In this document: positions 55,154-64,000 of the stretch, piece after piece
Layout: the number at the start of each line of letters is the position of its first letter
Numbering within the stretch: the stretch's first letter is position 1
Source: JBBROS01 sp965213855
GTDB taxonomy: Bacteria > Pseudomonadota > Alphaproteobacteria > Acetobacterales > Acetobacteraceae
Length of the DNA: 64,000 nt
Direction of reading: 5' to 3'
Assembly (NCBI GenBank): GCA_965213855.1
Contig: CBDCAA010000003.1
Coordinates: forward strand, 62,001 to 126,000
The notes under the pieces: generated by a model
Database searches by the model: none
Seen by the model: the letters and a program-made list of their open reading frames with translations, nothing else
Told to the model about the DNA's origin: nothing
Made by a program: the position numbers and the translations under genes

Positions 55154-55981
55154 GTGAAACACTGGTCGCTCGACGACGTCGCCTGGCGTCAGTTCCGCCC
55201 CGATTCTGTCGACCCGGAGATCCTGTCCCTCGTCAAGGCCGCCGCCATGGTCGAGCGCAACGGCGTCGACTACGCCGTCTATCTCGGCCGCGTCTTCCTC
55301 GATGATCCGGATTTCCGCGTCGCCGCCGACAACTGGGCCGTCGAGGAGGTCCAGCACGGCGACGCCCTCGGCCGCTGGGCCACCCTCGCCGACCCGGCCT
55401 GGGACTTCGAGGCCGCGTTCGCCCGCTACCGCGCCGGCTACAAGCTCCCGCTCGACGCCGACGCCTCCGTGCGCGGCAGCCGCACCGGCGAACTCATCGC
55501 CCGCTGCATGGTCGAAACCGGCACCAGCAGCTACTACACCGCCCTGGCCGAAGCCACGTCCGAGCCCGTCCTGCAGCAGGTCTGCCGCCTGATCGCCGCG
55601 GACGAGTATCGCCATTTCAAGCTCTTCTACGACCACATGAAGCGCTATCTCGCCCGCGAGAAGCTTGGCGTCCTCAACCGCCTGCGCATTGCCGCCGGCC
55701 GCATCACCGAATCCGAAGACGACGAACTCGCCTACGCCTTCCACTGCGGCAACGAAGCCGAAACAGTCCCCTACCAGCACGAACGCTGCATCGCCGCCTA
55801 CATGGGCCGCGCCATCGCCTTCTACCGCTACCCCCACGTTGAACGCAGCATGGGCATGATCCTCAAATCCGTCGGTCTCCCGCCTCGCGGCCGCCTCTCC
55901 ACGGCCGCCGCCAAACTCTTCTGGCGCCTCCTCCAACGCCGCCAGCGGAAGTTTGCGATCACTCTTGCCCACGCGCCGTGA
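55154..55981 (+). CDS. Ferritin-like di-iron protein, function unknown
   Basis: 275 residues from a GTG at 55154. It is an all-helical protein with a complete set of di-iron ligands of the ferritin-like superfamily: E34 (MVERNG), E65 and H68 (VEEVQHG), E121 (VETGTS), E151 and H154 (ADEYRHFKLF), i.e. E...ExxH...E...ExxH. This is the spacing of acyl-ACP desaturases and AurF-type N-oxygenases, not of ferritins. The C terminus is strongly basic. It lies between atpC and accB on the same strand. A role in fatty-acid desaturation or another oxidation fits the accBC neighbours, but this is only inference. Confidence 0.75.
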   Translation: MKHWSLDDVAWRQFRPDSVDPEILSLVKAAAMVERNGVDYAVYLGRVFLDDPDFRVAADNWAVEEVQHGDALGRWATLADPAWDFEAAFARYRAGYKLPLDADASVRGSRTGELIARCMVETGTSSYYTALAEATSEPVLQQVCRLIAADEYRHFKLFYDHMKRYLAREKLGVLNRLRIAAGRITESEDDELAYAFHCGNEAETVPYQHERCIAAYMGRAIAFYRYPHVERSMGMILKSVGLPPRGRLSTAAAKLFWRLLQRRQRKFAITLAHAP

Positions 55982-56108
55982 GACCCAACACGGTTCGCCC
56001 CTCGCTAGGTCATGGAGGGATAGGGGTGAGTTAGTCCGATCCGCAGAACTCGCCAGCGCAACCGTCGGCTCAGCCGCGAGTGGCCGCTTGCCGCCGCCGC
56101 CCATCGAA

Positions 56109-56144
56109 GCCCTCTCCCGTCTGCGGGAGAGGTTGGGTGAGGGG
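56109..56144. repeat. CCCTCTCC/GGAGAGG palindromic repeat upstream of accB
   Basis: CCTCTCCCG (56111-56119) pairs with CGGGAGAGG (56124-56132), followed by TTGGGTGAGGGG. It has the same layout as the copies at 20.06 and 54.5 kb, including the GTGAGGG tail on the same side of the stem. It lies about 70 bases before the accB start. Confidence 0.7.
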
Positions 56145-56211
56145 CCGGGCCACTAAGACGAACCTTCCAACCCCTGGCAACGACCCCGCTTCCCCGCTAA
56201 CACCACCTCCC

Positions 56212-56658
56212 ATGAACCGACCCTTGTTCGACCCCGACACGATCGAGCGCCTGGCCCGCCTACTCACCCAGGGCGGCCTCACCGAACTCGAGCTGCACGA
56301 CGACACCGCCCGCCTCCGCCTCGTCCGCGCCGCCTCCGCCAATGCGCCCGCCGTCGCGTCTGCGGCCAGCCCGGCCCCGGCGGCCCCGGCCCTCGCCGCC
56401 CCGCCTGCCGAACCTCTTCCGCCCGAGGGCGCCGTCAAATCTCCCATGGTCGGCGTCGCCTACCTTGCCCCGGAACCCGGCGCGCCGCCCTTCGTCACCC
56501 TCGGCCAGGCCGTCGCCGCCGGGCAGACCATCATGCTCATCGAGGCCATGAAGACCTTCAACCAGATCAAGGCCCCCCGCGCCGGAACCCTCACCCAGAT
56601 CCTCGTCCAGCCTGGCGCCCCCGTCGAATACGACCAGCCACTCATGGTCATAACCTGA
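56212..56658 (+). CDS. accB: Biotin carboxyl carrier protein of acetyl-CoA carboxylase
   Basis: 148 residues from the ATG at 56212. The N-terminal helical part starts DPDTIERLARLLTQGGLTEL. An Ala/Pro linker (about 44-72) leads to the biotinyl domain (about 73-148) with GQTIMLIEAMKTFNQIKAPR; K114 in EAMKT is biotinylated. It carries CO2 from AccC to the carboxyltransferase in malonyl-CoA synthesis, the first step of fatty-acid synthesis. accC starts two bases after its stop. No clear Shine-Dalgarno is visible at the ATG. An aroQ gene, often upstream, is absent. Confidence 0.95.
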   Translation: MNRPLFDPDTIERLARLLTQGGLTELELHDDTARLRLVRAASANAPAVASAASPAPAAPALAAPPAEPLPPEGAVKSPMVGVAYLAPEPGAPPFVTLGQAVAAGQTIMLIEAMKTFNQIKAPRAGTLTQILVQPGAPVEYDQPLMVIT

Positions 56659-56659
56659 A

Positions 56660-58006
<1,347 letters not shown>

Positions 58007-58059
58007 GCGCTCGTTTACGCCTCGCCCGTATGCTCCGCCGGGACAGCCCGGGTGGACGA

Positions 58060-61000
58060 ATGGCATTTCTACGGCGTCACGCCCATGCAGACCGGTTGCG
58101 CCTCCTCGCCGGCGCCACCGCTGGCCTTACTCTCGTCCTCATCGCGGCCGCCCTTCTCGTGCTCTACGACGAACGTCGCCAGGCACGCGGCCAGGCCGAG
58201 CAGGCGGCCAACAATCTCGTCCTCAGCCTCGAGCGCGACGTGCGCCGCAACATCGAACTCTATGACACGTCGCTCCGCGGCACCGCCGCTGCGCTGAAAC
58301 TCGTCGGCCTCGCCTCGAGCAGCCCCGAGATCCGCCACGCCGCCCTGTTCGACAGCACGATGGACGCCCCCAACTTCGGCCACATCATCATTGCGGACGC
58401 CAACGGCGCCATGCTGGAGGATTCCGGCGCCACCACGCCCGACCAGATCAGCTTTGCCGACCGGGACTGGTTCGACGACCTCAAACGCACTCCCGGAACC
58501 GACCTGCACGTCGCCTTCAGCAGCAGCACGCGCATCAGCAACCAGCGCAGCATCATCCTCAGTCGGCGGATCGAGCGGCCGGACGGGTCCTTCGCCGGCG
58601 CCGTCGCCGGCGCGATCTTCCTCGATTACTTCCATGACCTGTTCGGCAGGATACGGCTCGGCCCGGGCGATGTCGTTGTCCTCATGACGGCCGGCGGCAC
58701 CGTCCTCAGCCGCCAGCCGGCGCGTGATGGTGACATCGGCCGTGAGATCCCCGGCGCCGAGGTTCTATGGCGCGTCAAGCAGGCCCCCACGGGATGGTTC
58801 GAGAACAGCAGCGCCGTCGATGGCATCCGCCGCCTCTACGCCTACCACCAGGTCGGCGAGTATCCGCTGATCATGCAGGTCGGCCTGACGATGCAGACCG
58901 TTTATGGCGATTGGGCGCGCAAGGCCGCCATCATGTCCGCCTTCCTCGCCGTCTTCGCCGTCATCACCGCCGTGCTGTTCGTTGCCATGCAGCGCGGCTT
59001 GAACCGCAGGCTCCGGCTGGAGGCCCGGCTCCAAGACAGCGAGTCGTGCTTCCGGCTCCTGGCCGAGAACGCGTTCGACATGGTCTCGCTCGTCGGCGCA
59101 GACGGCCGGCGCCGCTATATCTCGCCCGCGGGCGAGCAGCTGTTCGGCGTGCCCGTCGCCGAACTCGCCAAGACCGGCCTGCTCCCGCTTGTCCACCCGG
59201 ACGATCGTCCGCTGCTGCAGGACTTCCAGCGCCGCCTCCTTGCCGGCCAGGCCGACTCGAGCAGGCTCATCCTCCGGGTCCTGAATTCTGAACGCGGCGA
59301 GGTCTGGGCCGAAGGCTCCGCCCGTCCCGTGTTCGATCCGCAAACCGGCCGCCCGGACGGCTATGTCTCGCTCTTGCGCGACATGACCGAACGCAAGCGC
59401 GCCGAAGCCGCCATGACCGAGGCCAATCGCTGGCTCACCTTGAGCGAGCAGGTCGCGAACGTGGGCCATTGGCGCTACGAGCCTGCCAGCCAACGGCTCT
59501 ACTGGTCGGCACAGGTCCATCGCATCTACGGCCTCGAGCCCGACGGCCCCGAGCCAACGTTGCAGCGCGCCATCGAGGCGTGCCACCCGCTCGACCGCCG
59601 GTCGCTCCACGACGCGATCGCCGACGCGATCGCGACCGGCGTCGGTTTCGACACCCACGCCCGCCTTCTGTTGCCTCCGGACCATCTTCGTCACGTGCAG
59701 ATCCGGGCCGTCGTCGAGACCGGGGCCGACCACGCCGTCACCGCGCTGTTCGGCGTCATCCTGGACGTGACCGACCAGGTTCGCGCCGCCGCCGCCCTGC
59801 AATGCCACGCCGAGCGCGAGCGCGCCGCGGTGGAAGCCACCAACGCCAAGCTCGAACGCCTGGCCAGCAGCCTCGCTGCCGCCCGCGACGAGGCCGAACG
59901 CGCCAATCGCGCCAAGTCGCGCTTCCTTGCCGGCATGAGCCACGAGTTGAGGACGCCGCTGAACGGCATCCTTGGCTACGCCCAGCTGCTCGCGCAGGAG
60001 GGGGGGCTGAACTCGACGCAGTCCGGCCGTGTCGGATGCATGCTGACCGCTGGTCAGCACCTGCTCGACATGGTCAACCAGGTGTTGAGCCTGGCCGAGG
60101 TCGAGGCCGGCCAGACTGGCCTCCGGCTCACGGAGGTCGATCCGGCCGCCCTGGCCCGCCATTGCCTCGAACTGATGCGCCCGGCTGCCGAGGCGAGCGG
60201 CCTGGCGCTTCACTTCACCGCCGACCTGGACGTTCCGGCCAAGCTCTCGACCGACGCCACGCGGCTCCGTCAGATCCTGCTCAACATCCTTGCCAACGCC
60301 GTCAAGTTCACCCCCAGCGGGTCGGTCGCCGTGCACGTCGCGGTCGACGCCGACACGCTGCGGATCGTGGTGGCGGACACCGGTCCGGGGATCAGGCCGG
60401 AGAAGCGGCATCGATTGTTCCAGGACTTCGACCGCCTGGATACCGAGGACAAGATCGAAGGCGCCGGGCTCGGCCTTGCCCTCTCGTCGCAGCTCGCCAG
60501 CGCCCTTGGCGGAAGCCTGTGCCACGCCGACAATCCGGGCGGTGGCAGCCGCTTCACCTTGGAGCTGCCGATCGCGCGGCTTCCAAGCGTTCCCGTCCCC
60601 GTTCACGCCCCGGGGAAGGACCGCGCCGGCCCTTGCCTGTCGCGGCGGATCCTGATCGTCGACGACGTCTTGATGAACCGCGACATCGCGGGCTCCTTCC
60701 TGCGCGCAGCCGGGCACGGCGTCGCGTTCGCCGCCAGCGGCGGCGAGGCAATCGCCTTTGCCGAGGACAACGACCTCGATCTCATCTTGATGGATGTCCG
60801 TATGCCGGGCATGGACGGGCTGGAAGCGACCCGGCGCATCCGCGCCTGGACGGGCCCACGCGGCCGCGTGCCGATCGTCGCGCTCACCGCGCAGGCGTTC
60901 GCCGACCAGATCGAGGATTGCCGGAACGCCGGCATGAACGCCCATCTGACCAAGCCGTTCACGCCTGAAGCCTTGCTCGATGTGATCTCGCAGACGCTCG

Positions 61001-61455
61001 CCGAACCCGCACGCCCCCAACAAAACCCATTGCTCACCCGATCGACCAAGCCCCAGGGCACGTCGTCGGACGCCGCCACCCTGGGCGGCGACCGTCCCGT
61101 GCTGGACGTTGACGTGTTCGATCGAACGGCAAGTCTCCTCGATCCGGCCGCACTCGGCGGCTATCTCGAGTCGGTCGCACTCCATGGCAGGACCTTGGCG
61201 GCCGCGTTGCGCCTACCCGGCCCGATCGGTAACGAGGCGGTCGCGACCGCCGCCCATACCCTCGCCGGCAGCGCCGCCACGCTCGGCTTCGAGCGAATGG
61301 CCCATCTGTGCCGCGACCTCGAACATGCGATCGACACCGGCGCCCCGGACGTTGACGGACTGGCGGCCGCGCTGGCGGTCGCGATTGAGGCGACCCTCGA
61401 CCTTATGGGGCACCTTGCCGACCGCATCTCCCTCGCCCTCGAGCCCGCGCACTGA
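58060..61455 (+). CDS. Hybrid sensor histidine kinase (Cache, PAS, PAS, HisKA, HATPase, receiver, Hpt)
   Basis: 1131 residues from the ATG at 58060 (ATG 58030 is possible). Two membrane helices (about 17-38 and 290-310) enclose a periplasmic Cache-type sensor. Two PAS regions follow (CFRLLAENAFDMVSLVGADG and LTLSEQVANVGHWRYEPASQ), then HisKA with H628 (MSHELRTPL), an ATPase domain (NILANAVKF, DTGPGI, GAGLGLAL), a receiver with D912 (LILMDVRMPG) and an Hpt domain with H1066 (AAHTLAGSAATLG). The full phosphorelay His-Asp-His is thus in one chain; the final response regulator is encoded elsewhere. Signal unknown. It starts 53 bases after accC. Confidence 0.95.
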   Translation: MAFLRRHAHADRLRLLAGATAGLTLVLIAAALLVLYDERRQARGQAEQAANNLVLSLERDVRRNIELYDTSLRGTAAALKLVGLASSSPEIRHAALFDSTMDAPNFGHIIIADANGAMLEDSGATTPDQISFADRDWFDDLKRTPGTDLHVAFSSSTRISNQRSIILSRRIERPDGSFAGAVAGAIFLDYFHDLFGRIRLGPGDVVVLMTAGGTVLSRQPARDGDIGREIPGAEVLWRVKQAPTGWFENSSAVDGIRRLYAYHQVGEYPLIMQVGLTMQTVYGDWARKAAIMSAFLAVFAVITAVLFVAMQRGLNRRLRLEARLQDSESCFRLLAENAFDMVSLVGADGRRRYISPAGEQLFGVPVAELAKTGLLPLVHPDDRPLLQDFQRRLLAGQADSSRLILRVLNSERGEVWAEGSARPVFDPQTGRPDGYVSLLRDMTERKRAEAAMTEANRWLTLSEQVANVGHWRYEPASQRLYWSAQVHRIYGLEPDGPEPTLQRAIEACHPLDRRSLHDAIADAIATGVGFDTHARLLLPPDHLRHVQIRAVVETGADHAVTALFGVILDVTDQVRAAAALQCHAERERAAVEATNAKLERLASSLAAARDEAERANRAKSRFLAGMSHELRTPLNGILGYAQLLAQEGGLNSTQSGRVGCMLTAGQHLLDMVNQVLSLAEVEAGQTGLRLTEVDPAALARHCLELMRPAAEASGLALHFTADLDVPAKLSTDATRLRQILLNILANAVKFTPSGSVAVHVAVDADTLRIVVADTGPGIRPEKRHRLFQDFDRLDTEDKIEGAGLGLALSSQLASALGGSLCHADNPGGGSRFTLELPIARLPSVPVPVHAPGKDRAGPCLSRRILIVDDVLMNRDIAGSFLRAAGHGVAFAASGGEAIAFAEDNDLDLILMDVRMPGMDGLEATRRIRAWTGPRGRVPIVALTAQAFADQIEDCRNAGMNAHLTKPFTPEALLDVISQTLAEPARPQQNPLLTRSTKPQGTSSDAATLGGDRPVLDVDVFDRTASLLDPAALGGYLESVALHGRTLAAALRLPGPIGNEAVATAAHTLAGSAATLGFERMAHLCRDLEHAIDTGAPDVDGLAAALAVAIEATLDLMGHLADRISLALEPAH

Positions 61456-61575
61456 CGGCTCGCTCCGCCACATCAGCATCCCTCGAACATAGTGCAGCCG
61501 CGCCCCCGTCCTGCTAAGGTCACCTACCCGCCCAGGAACGCCAGCGTGGCCCCGAGCCAAACCCCAAGTTGATGA

Positions 61576-62244
61576 ATGTCGCGCCGAACCATTGAGGTCA
61601 CGCCCGAGCTCATGCTGCGGGCCTATCGGGTCGGCTTGTTCCCGATGGCGGAAACGCGTCGCGGCCAGCGTCTCTACTGGCTCGACCCCGAACTGCGCGG
61701 AATCCTGCCGCTCGACGGCTTCCACCTGCCCAAACGGCTGTTGCGCACGGTTCTCTCCGGTCCTTTCGAGGTCTCGTCCAACCGCGCCTTCGCCGCCGTG
61801 ATCGCCGGCTGCGCCGCCGCGGCACCAGGCCGCGAGGACACCTGGATCAACGGCGATATCGAGCGCCTGTTCTTCGACCTGCACCGCCAGGGCCACGCCC
61901 ACTCGATCGAGACCTGGCAGGAGGGCCGGCTCGTCGGCGGGCTATATGGCGTCTCCCTTGGCGGCGTGTTCTTCGGCGAGAGCATGTTCAGCATCGCTCG
62001 GGATGCGTCGAAGGTCGCACTCGTGCACCTCGTGGCTCGCATGCGGCTCGGCGCCTACATGCTGCTCGACACCCAGTTCGTCACCAGCCACCTCGCCCAG
62101 TTCGGCACGATCGAGGTCCCACGCGACACCTACAAAGCCTTGCTCGCCGCGGCCGTCCAGGCGCCCGCAGCCTGGCTGGCCGATCCTGAGCCAGCAACCC
62201 TCGGCGCCGAGATCAGGCAACTCTACCGGCCGGAGACCACGTGA
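61576..62244 (+). CDS. aat: Leucyl/phenylalanyl-tRNA-protein transferase
   Basis: 222 residues, standard. ITPELMLRAYRVGLFPMAE-type start (VTPELMLRAYRVGLFPMAET), YWLDPELRGILPLDGFHLP, TWINGDIERLFFDLHRQGHA, GGLYGVSLGGVFFGESMFS and LLDTQFVTSHLAQFGTIEV are the conserved blocks. It adds Leu or Phe to N-terminal Lys or Arg, marking proteins for ClpAP through the N-end rule. Its stop overlaps the next gene by ATGA, which makes it the first gene of a four-gene coupled unit. Confidence 0.96.
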   Translation: MSRRTIEVTPELMLRAYRVGLFPMAETRRGQRLYWLDPELRGILPLDGFHLPKRLLRTVLSGPFEVSSNRAFAAVIAGCAAAAPGREDTWINGDIERLFFDLHRQGHAHSIETWQEGRLVGGLYGVSLGGVFFGESMFSIARDASKVALVHLVARMRLGAYMLLDTQFVTSHLAQFGTIEVPRDTYKALLAAAVQAPAAWLADPEPATLGAEIRQLYRPETT

Positions 62245-62885
62245 GGGAGCCCGGCCGCATGCTCGCCCCGCTCGCGCTGCTCCTCCTGGCCGCGGCGCCG
62301 TCGGAGGCGCCGCGCACTCGACCGTCGCGCGACGTGGTCGTCAGCTACCGTGTCGAGGGTGACGCCACCCGCCTGGTTCCAGGCGGCCTGCCAGGCCCCG
62401 TCACCCTCTCGTGGGATGCGTCCGGTCAGCGTCTGCGCGCCGAGGCCGACGGGCTCAGCCAGATCGCCCTGCTCGATCTTCGCGCCCGTACTGGCCAGGC
62501 CGTCGACAACACGCTCCGGATCGCCCTCCCGCTGCCGCTCCGCCCCGACGATCTGCAGCCATTGACCCTCGACGGCGCACACCTCACCCCGGCCGGGCGC
62601 GACACCGTCGGTGGCCTGGCCTGTAATGTCTACCAGGTCGAGGTCGGGCAAGGCACGTCCAAGACCCCCGGCACGGTCTGCCTCACGCCCGATGGCGTCC
62701 CTCTCCGCGGCGAGGGCATCATCAAGGGCAAGCCCGGCAGCTTCACCGCGACGTCCGTTCGCTACGCCCGCCTGCCGTCCGAGCTGTTTACGGTTCCTCC
62801 CGGGTATATGTCGCTCGGCGCTGAGAGCGGGGGCGGGGGCTTGAGCCTGAAAAGCCTTCGCCGCCTGCTGGGGCCGGGCCAATGA
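62241..62885 (+). CDS. Exported protein of unknown function, paralogue 1
   Basis: 214 residues. The signal peptide is LAPLALLLLAAAPSEA (about 8-23). The mature part starts SRDVVVSYRVEGDATRLVPG and has DTVGGLACNVYQVEVGQG and TPGTVCLTPDGVPLRGEG. Two Cys (in GLACNVY and GTVCLTP) probably form a disulfide. The all-beta pattern recalls periplasmic lipoprotein-carrier-like folds (DUF4412 type), but this is weak. It is related to the next gene: the blocks TRDVDVTYR, VAGLPCTEWQA and ITCFTNDGVLLRARRG match in order. It overlaps its neighbours by 4 bases on both sides. Confidence 0.75.
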   Translation: MREPGRMLAPLALLLLAAAPSEAPRTRPSRDVVVSYRVEGDATRLVPGGLPGPVTLSWDASGQRLRAEADGLSQIALLDLRARTGQAVDNTLRIALPLPLRPDDLQPLTLDGAHLTPAGRDTVGGLACNVYQVEVGQGTSKTPGTVCLTPDGVPLRGEGIIKGKPGSFTATSVRYARLPSELFTVPPGYMSLGAESGGGGLSLKSLRRLLGPGQ

Positions 62886-63451
62886 ACCGTCGAACCCTTG
62901 CCGTCACGATCGCCGCCGTCCTGGTGCCGGTGGCCGCCGCGGCGGAGGAGCAGCAGCCCAGCCGGCTTCCCACCCGCGACGTGGACGTGACCTACCGCTC
63001 CCAGCCCGGCGGCCCGGCCGGCCCGCAGCCGATCGACCAGCGCTCGCGCTTCTCCGCGGCCGTCCAGCGCACCCGGCTCGACCTGCCCACCCCCGGCCTG
63101 TTCTCGATCATGGATTACCGCTCCCGCACCCTCTCCATCGTCAGCCAGGCGGACCGGAAGGTGCTCGAAACCAGGAACAGCCTTCCTGTCGCCGCACCCG
63201 AATGGGTCCGTGTCGGCATCGATGAGGTCGCCGGCCTGCCCTGCACGGAGTGGCAGGCGCGCGACAGCGTCGGCCAGCCCGCCATCACCTGCTTCACGAA
63301 CGATGGCGTGCTGCTCCGCGCCCGCCGTGGCCCGCAGGTGCTCGCTGTTGCCACCCGCGTCAGCTACGCCACGCAGCCGGCCGACCTGTTCGTCGTTCCG
63401 GCGGACTTCGATCGTGTCCAGAGACCCGCCCCCGGTGACCACCCGCCATGA
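62882..63451 (+). CDS. Exported protein of unknown function, paralogue 2
   Basis: 189 residues with signal peptide MNRRTLAVTIAAVLVPVAAA. The mature part has TRDVDVTYRSQPGG, SRTLSIVSQADRKVLE, VAGLPCTEWQARDSVGQPAI and TCFTNDGVLLRARRG, the same order of blocks as paralogue 1, including the two Cys. The closeness of the pair suggests a duplication, with paralogue 1 having a longer C terminus. It overlaps msrQ by ATGA. A shared periplasmic redox-protection role is possible because msrQ follows, but nothing in the sequence proves it. Confidence 0.75.
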   Translation: MNRRTLAVTIAAVLVPVAAAAEEQQPSRLPTRDVDVTYRSQPGGPAGPQPIDQRSRFSAAVQRTRLDLPTPGLFSIMDYRSRTLSIVSQADRKVLETRNSLPVAAPEWVRVGIDEVAGLPCTEWQARDSVGQPAITCFTNDGVLLRARRGPQVLAVATRVSYATQPADLFVVPADFDRVQRPAPGDHPP

Positions 63452-64000
63452 CCCGTCTCGCTACCCTTGCCGCGATGGCGCCGACCCGGATCGAACTCGT
63501 CCCCTGGACCGACCGCAAGAACCGCTTCCACCCCCTCCGGGCGACGGTGTTCGGCCTACTGCTCCTGCCCGGCCTCTGGTTGCTCGTACGCTGGCAGCTG
63601 CACGATCTAGGGGCGGAACCCGTCAACGCCGCCATCCACAGCACAGGCTACGCGACCGTCTGGCTGCTGCTCGCCTCGCTGGCCGTCACGCCACTGAAAG
63701 CCTTGTCGTCGCTGCCCAACGTCGCCGTCGTACGCCGTATGGTCGGCAACGCCGCGCTCGCCTACGCCGCCATCCACCTCACCCTGTATGCGGTGGACCA
63801 GCACTGGCGCCTGCTCACCATCGCAGCCGAGATCGTGACCCGGTTCTATCTCACGATCGGCTTCGTGGCCCTGCTCGGCCTGGTCGCACTTGGCTTCACC
63901 TCGACGGACGCTTGGGCGCGGTCCCTCGGCGCCACCTGGAAACGGCTGCACAAGCTGGTCTATGCCATCATGGCCCTCGGCCTCGTCCACTATCTGCTGC
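63448..64000 (+). CDS. msrQ: Membrane haem-binding subunit of the periplasmic methionine sulfoxide reductase (3' end outside window)
   Basis: The first 184 residues are in view. After a polar N terminus (about 30 residues) come helices FGLLLLPGLWLLVRWQL, TGYATVWLLLASLAVTPLKA, VGNAALAYAAIHLTLYAVDQ, FYLTIGFVALLGLVALGFTS and LHKLVYAIMALGLVHYLL. The order TGxW...LAVTPL, RRMVG, HLTLY, WKRLHKLVYA is that of MsrQ (YedZ), and the His in HLTLY, LHKLVY and LVHYLL are haem-ligand candidates. It passes electrons from quinol or flavin to MsrP, which repairs oxidised methionine in envelope proteins. msrP is not upstream as usual and may lie beyond the window. Confidence 0.9.
   Translation, partial: MTRLATLAAMAPTRIELVPWTDRKNRFHPLRATVFGLLLLPGLWLLVRWQLHDLGAEPVNAAIHSTGYATVWLLLASLAVTPLKALSSLPNVAVVRRMVGNAALAYAAIHLTLYAVDQHWRLLTIAAEIVTRFYLTIGFVALLGLVALGFTSTDAWARSLGATWKRLHKLVYAIMALGLVHYLL

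Noticed and set aside
58765..61185. An 806-codon minus-strand frame across the hybrid kinase.
   Set aside because: It lies wholly inside a gene with complete kinase, receiver and Hpt motifs on the plus strand, and has no motif of its own.

Overview
The window is G+C-rich DNA from a Gram-negative bacterium, most likely an alphaproteobacterium near the Acetobacteraceae/Rhodospirillales. That placement is an inference from gene content: an F1-only atpHAGDC cluster with no F0 genes attached, a phaA/phaB/phaC/phaR polyhydroxyalkanoate (PHA) locus, an alphaproteobacterial DUF2842 gene, tRNA-Leu(UAA), a DcaP-like porin, and a giant strand-loop-strand repeat protein with YLAxNPDVAAAG repeats. No rRNA, CRISPR array or complete mobile element was seen.

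Layout. 1-4.6 kb: an FAH-family gene cut by the window edge, a Gly/Tyr-rich exported protein, a phage terminase remnant, a lipoprotein with a TTG start, galM, a DUF1932-type dehydrogenase and tRNA-Leu. 4.6-10.2 kb: a 2-hydroxyacid dehydrogenase, a secreted trypsin-like protease, a bifunctional penicillin-binding protein and a coiled-coil porin. 10.2-16.9 kb: an MFS exporter and a zinc metalloprotease, divergent from a solitary zinc-binding protein whose start codon lies inside a Zur-like operator; then an AlgI-like MBOAT acyltransferase with an SGNH partner, a CheY-like receiver and a methyltransferase. 17-25.2 kb: gloB, a GST, a DMT exporter and the PHA locus (phaB, terminator, phaA, an inserted two-domain methyltransferase, a PhaC-like synthase overlapping a PhaE-like frame, then phaR on the other strand). 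25.2-34.5 kb: a TctC-like binding protein, apt, DUF2842, a polysaccharide operon (manC, a double glycosyltransferase, a glycosyltransferase), then a decayed zone with MITE-like repeats, a dead SRAP gene, a DUF2188 gene, a HAD hydrolase and an orphan SDR tail. 34.6-39.5 kb: a ROK regulator and a sugar ABC importer. 39.9-46.9 kb: a flavin monooxygenase and the 1867-residue repeat protein. 47.1-55 kb: atpHAG, then an antisense HARE/GIY-YIG nuclease gene and an M20 amidohydrolase, then atpDC. 55-64 kb: a di-iron ferritin-like protein, accBC, a hybrid histidine kinase with Hpt, aat, two paralogous exported proteins and msrQ (cut by the window end).

How the genes work together: PhaA and PhaB make 3-hydroxybutyryl-CoA for the PhaC-like synthase, with PhaR as the likely brake. 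ManC supplies GDP-mannose for the two glycosyltransferase genes. The ROK operon is a self-regulated sugar importer. AccBC starts fatty-acid synthesis next to the F1 ATPase. The last four genes overlap by ATGA junctions and form one transcription unit ending in the membrane haem subunit of the periplasmic methionine sulfoxide reductase.

Most unusual features: the interrupted atp operon; the Zur-like box on a probably leaderless zinc-uptake gene; the PhaE-like/PhaC frame overlap; the 3x3 repeat architecture of the giant protein; and three families of palindromic intergenic repeats.
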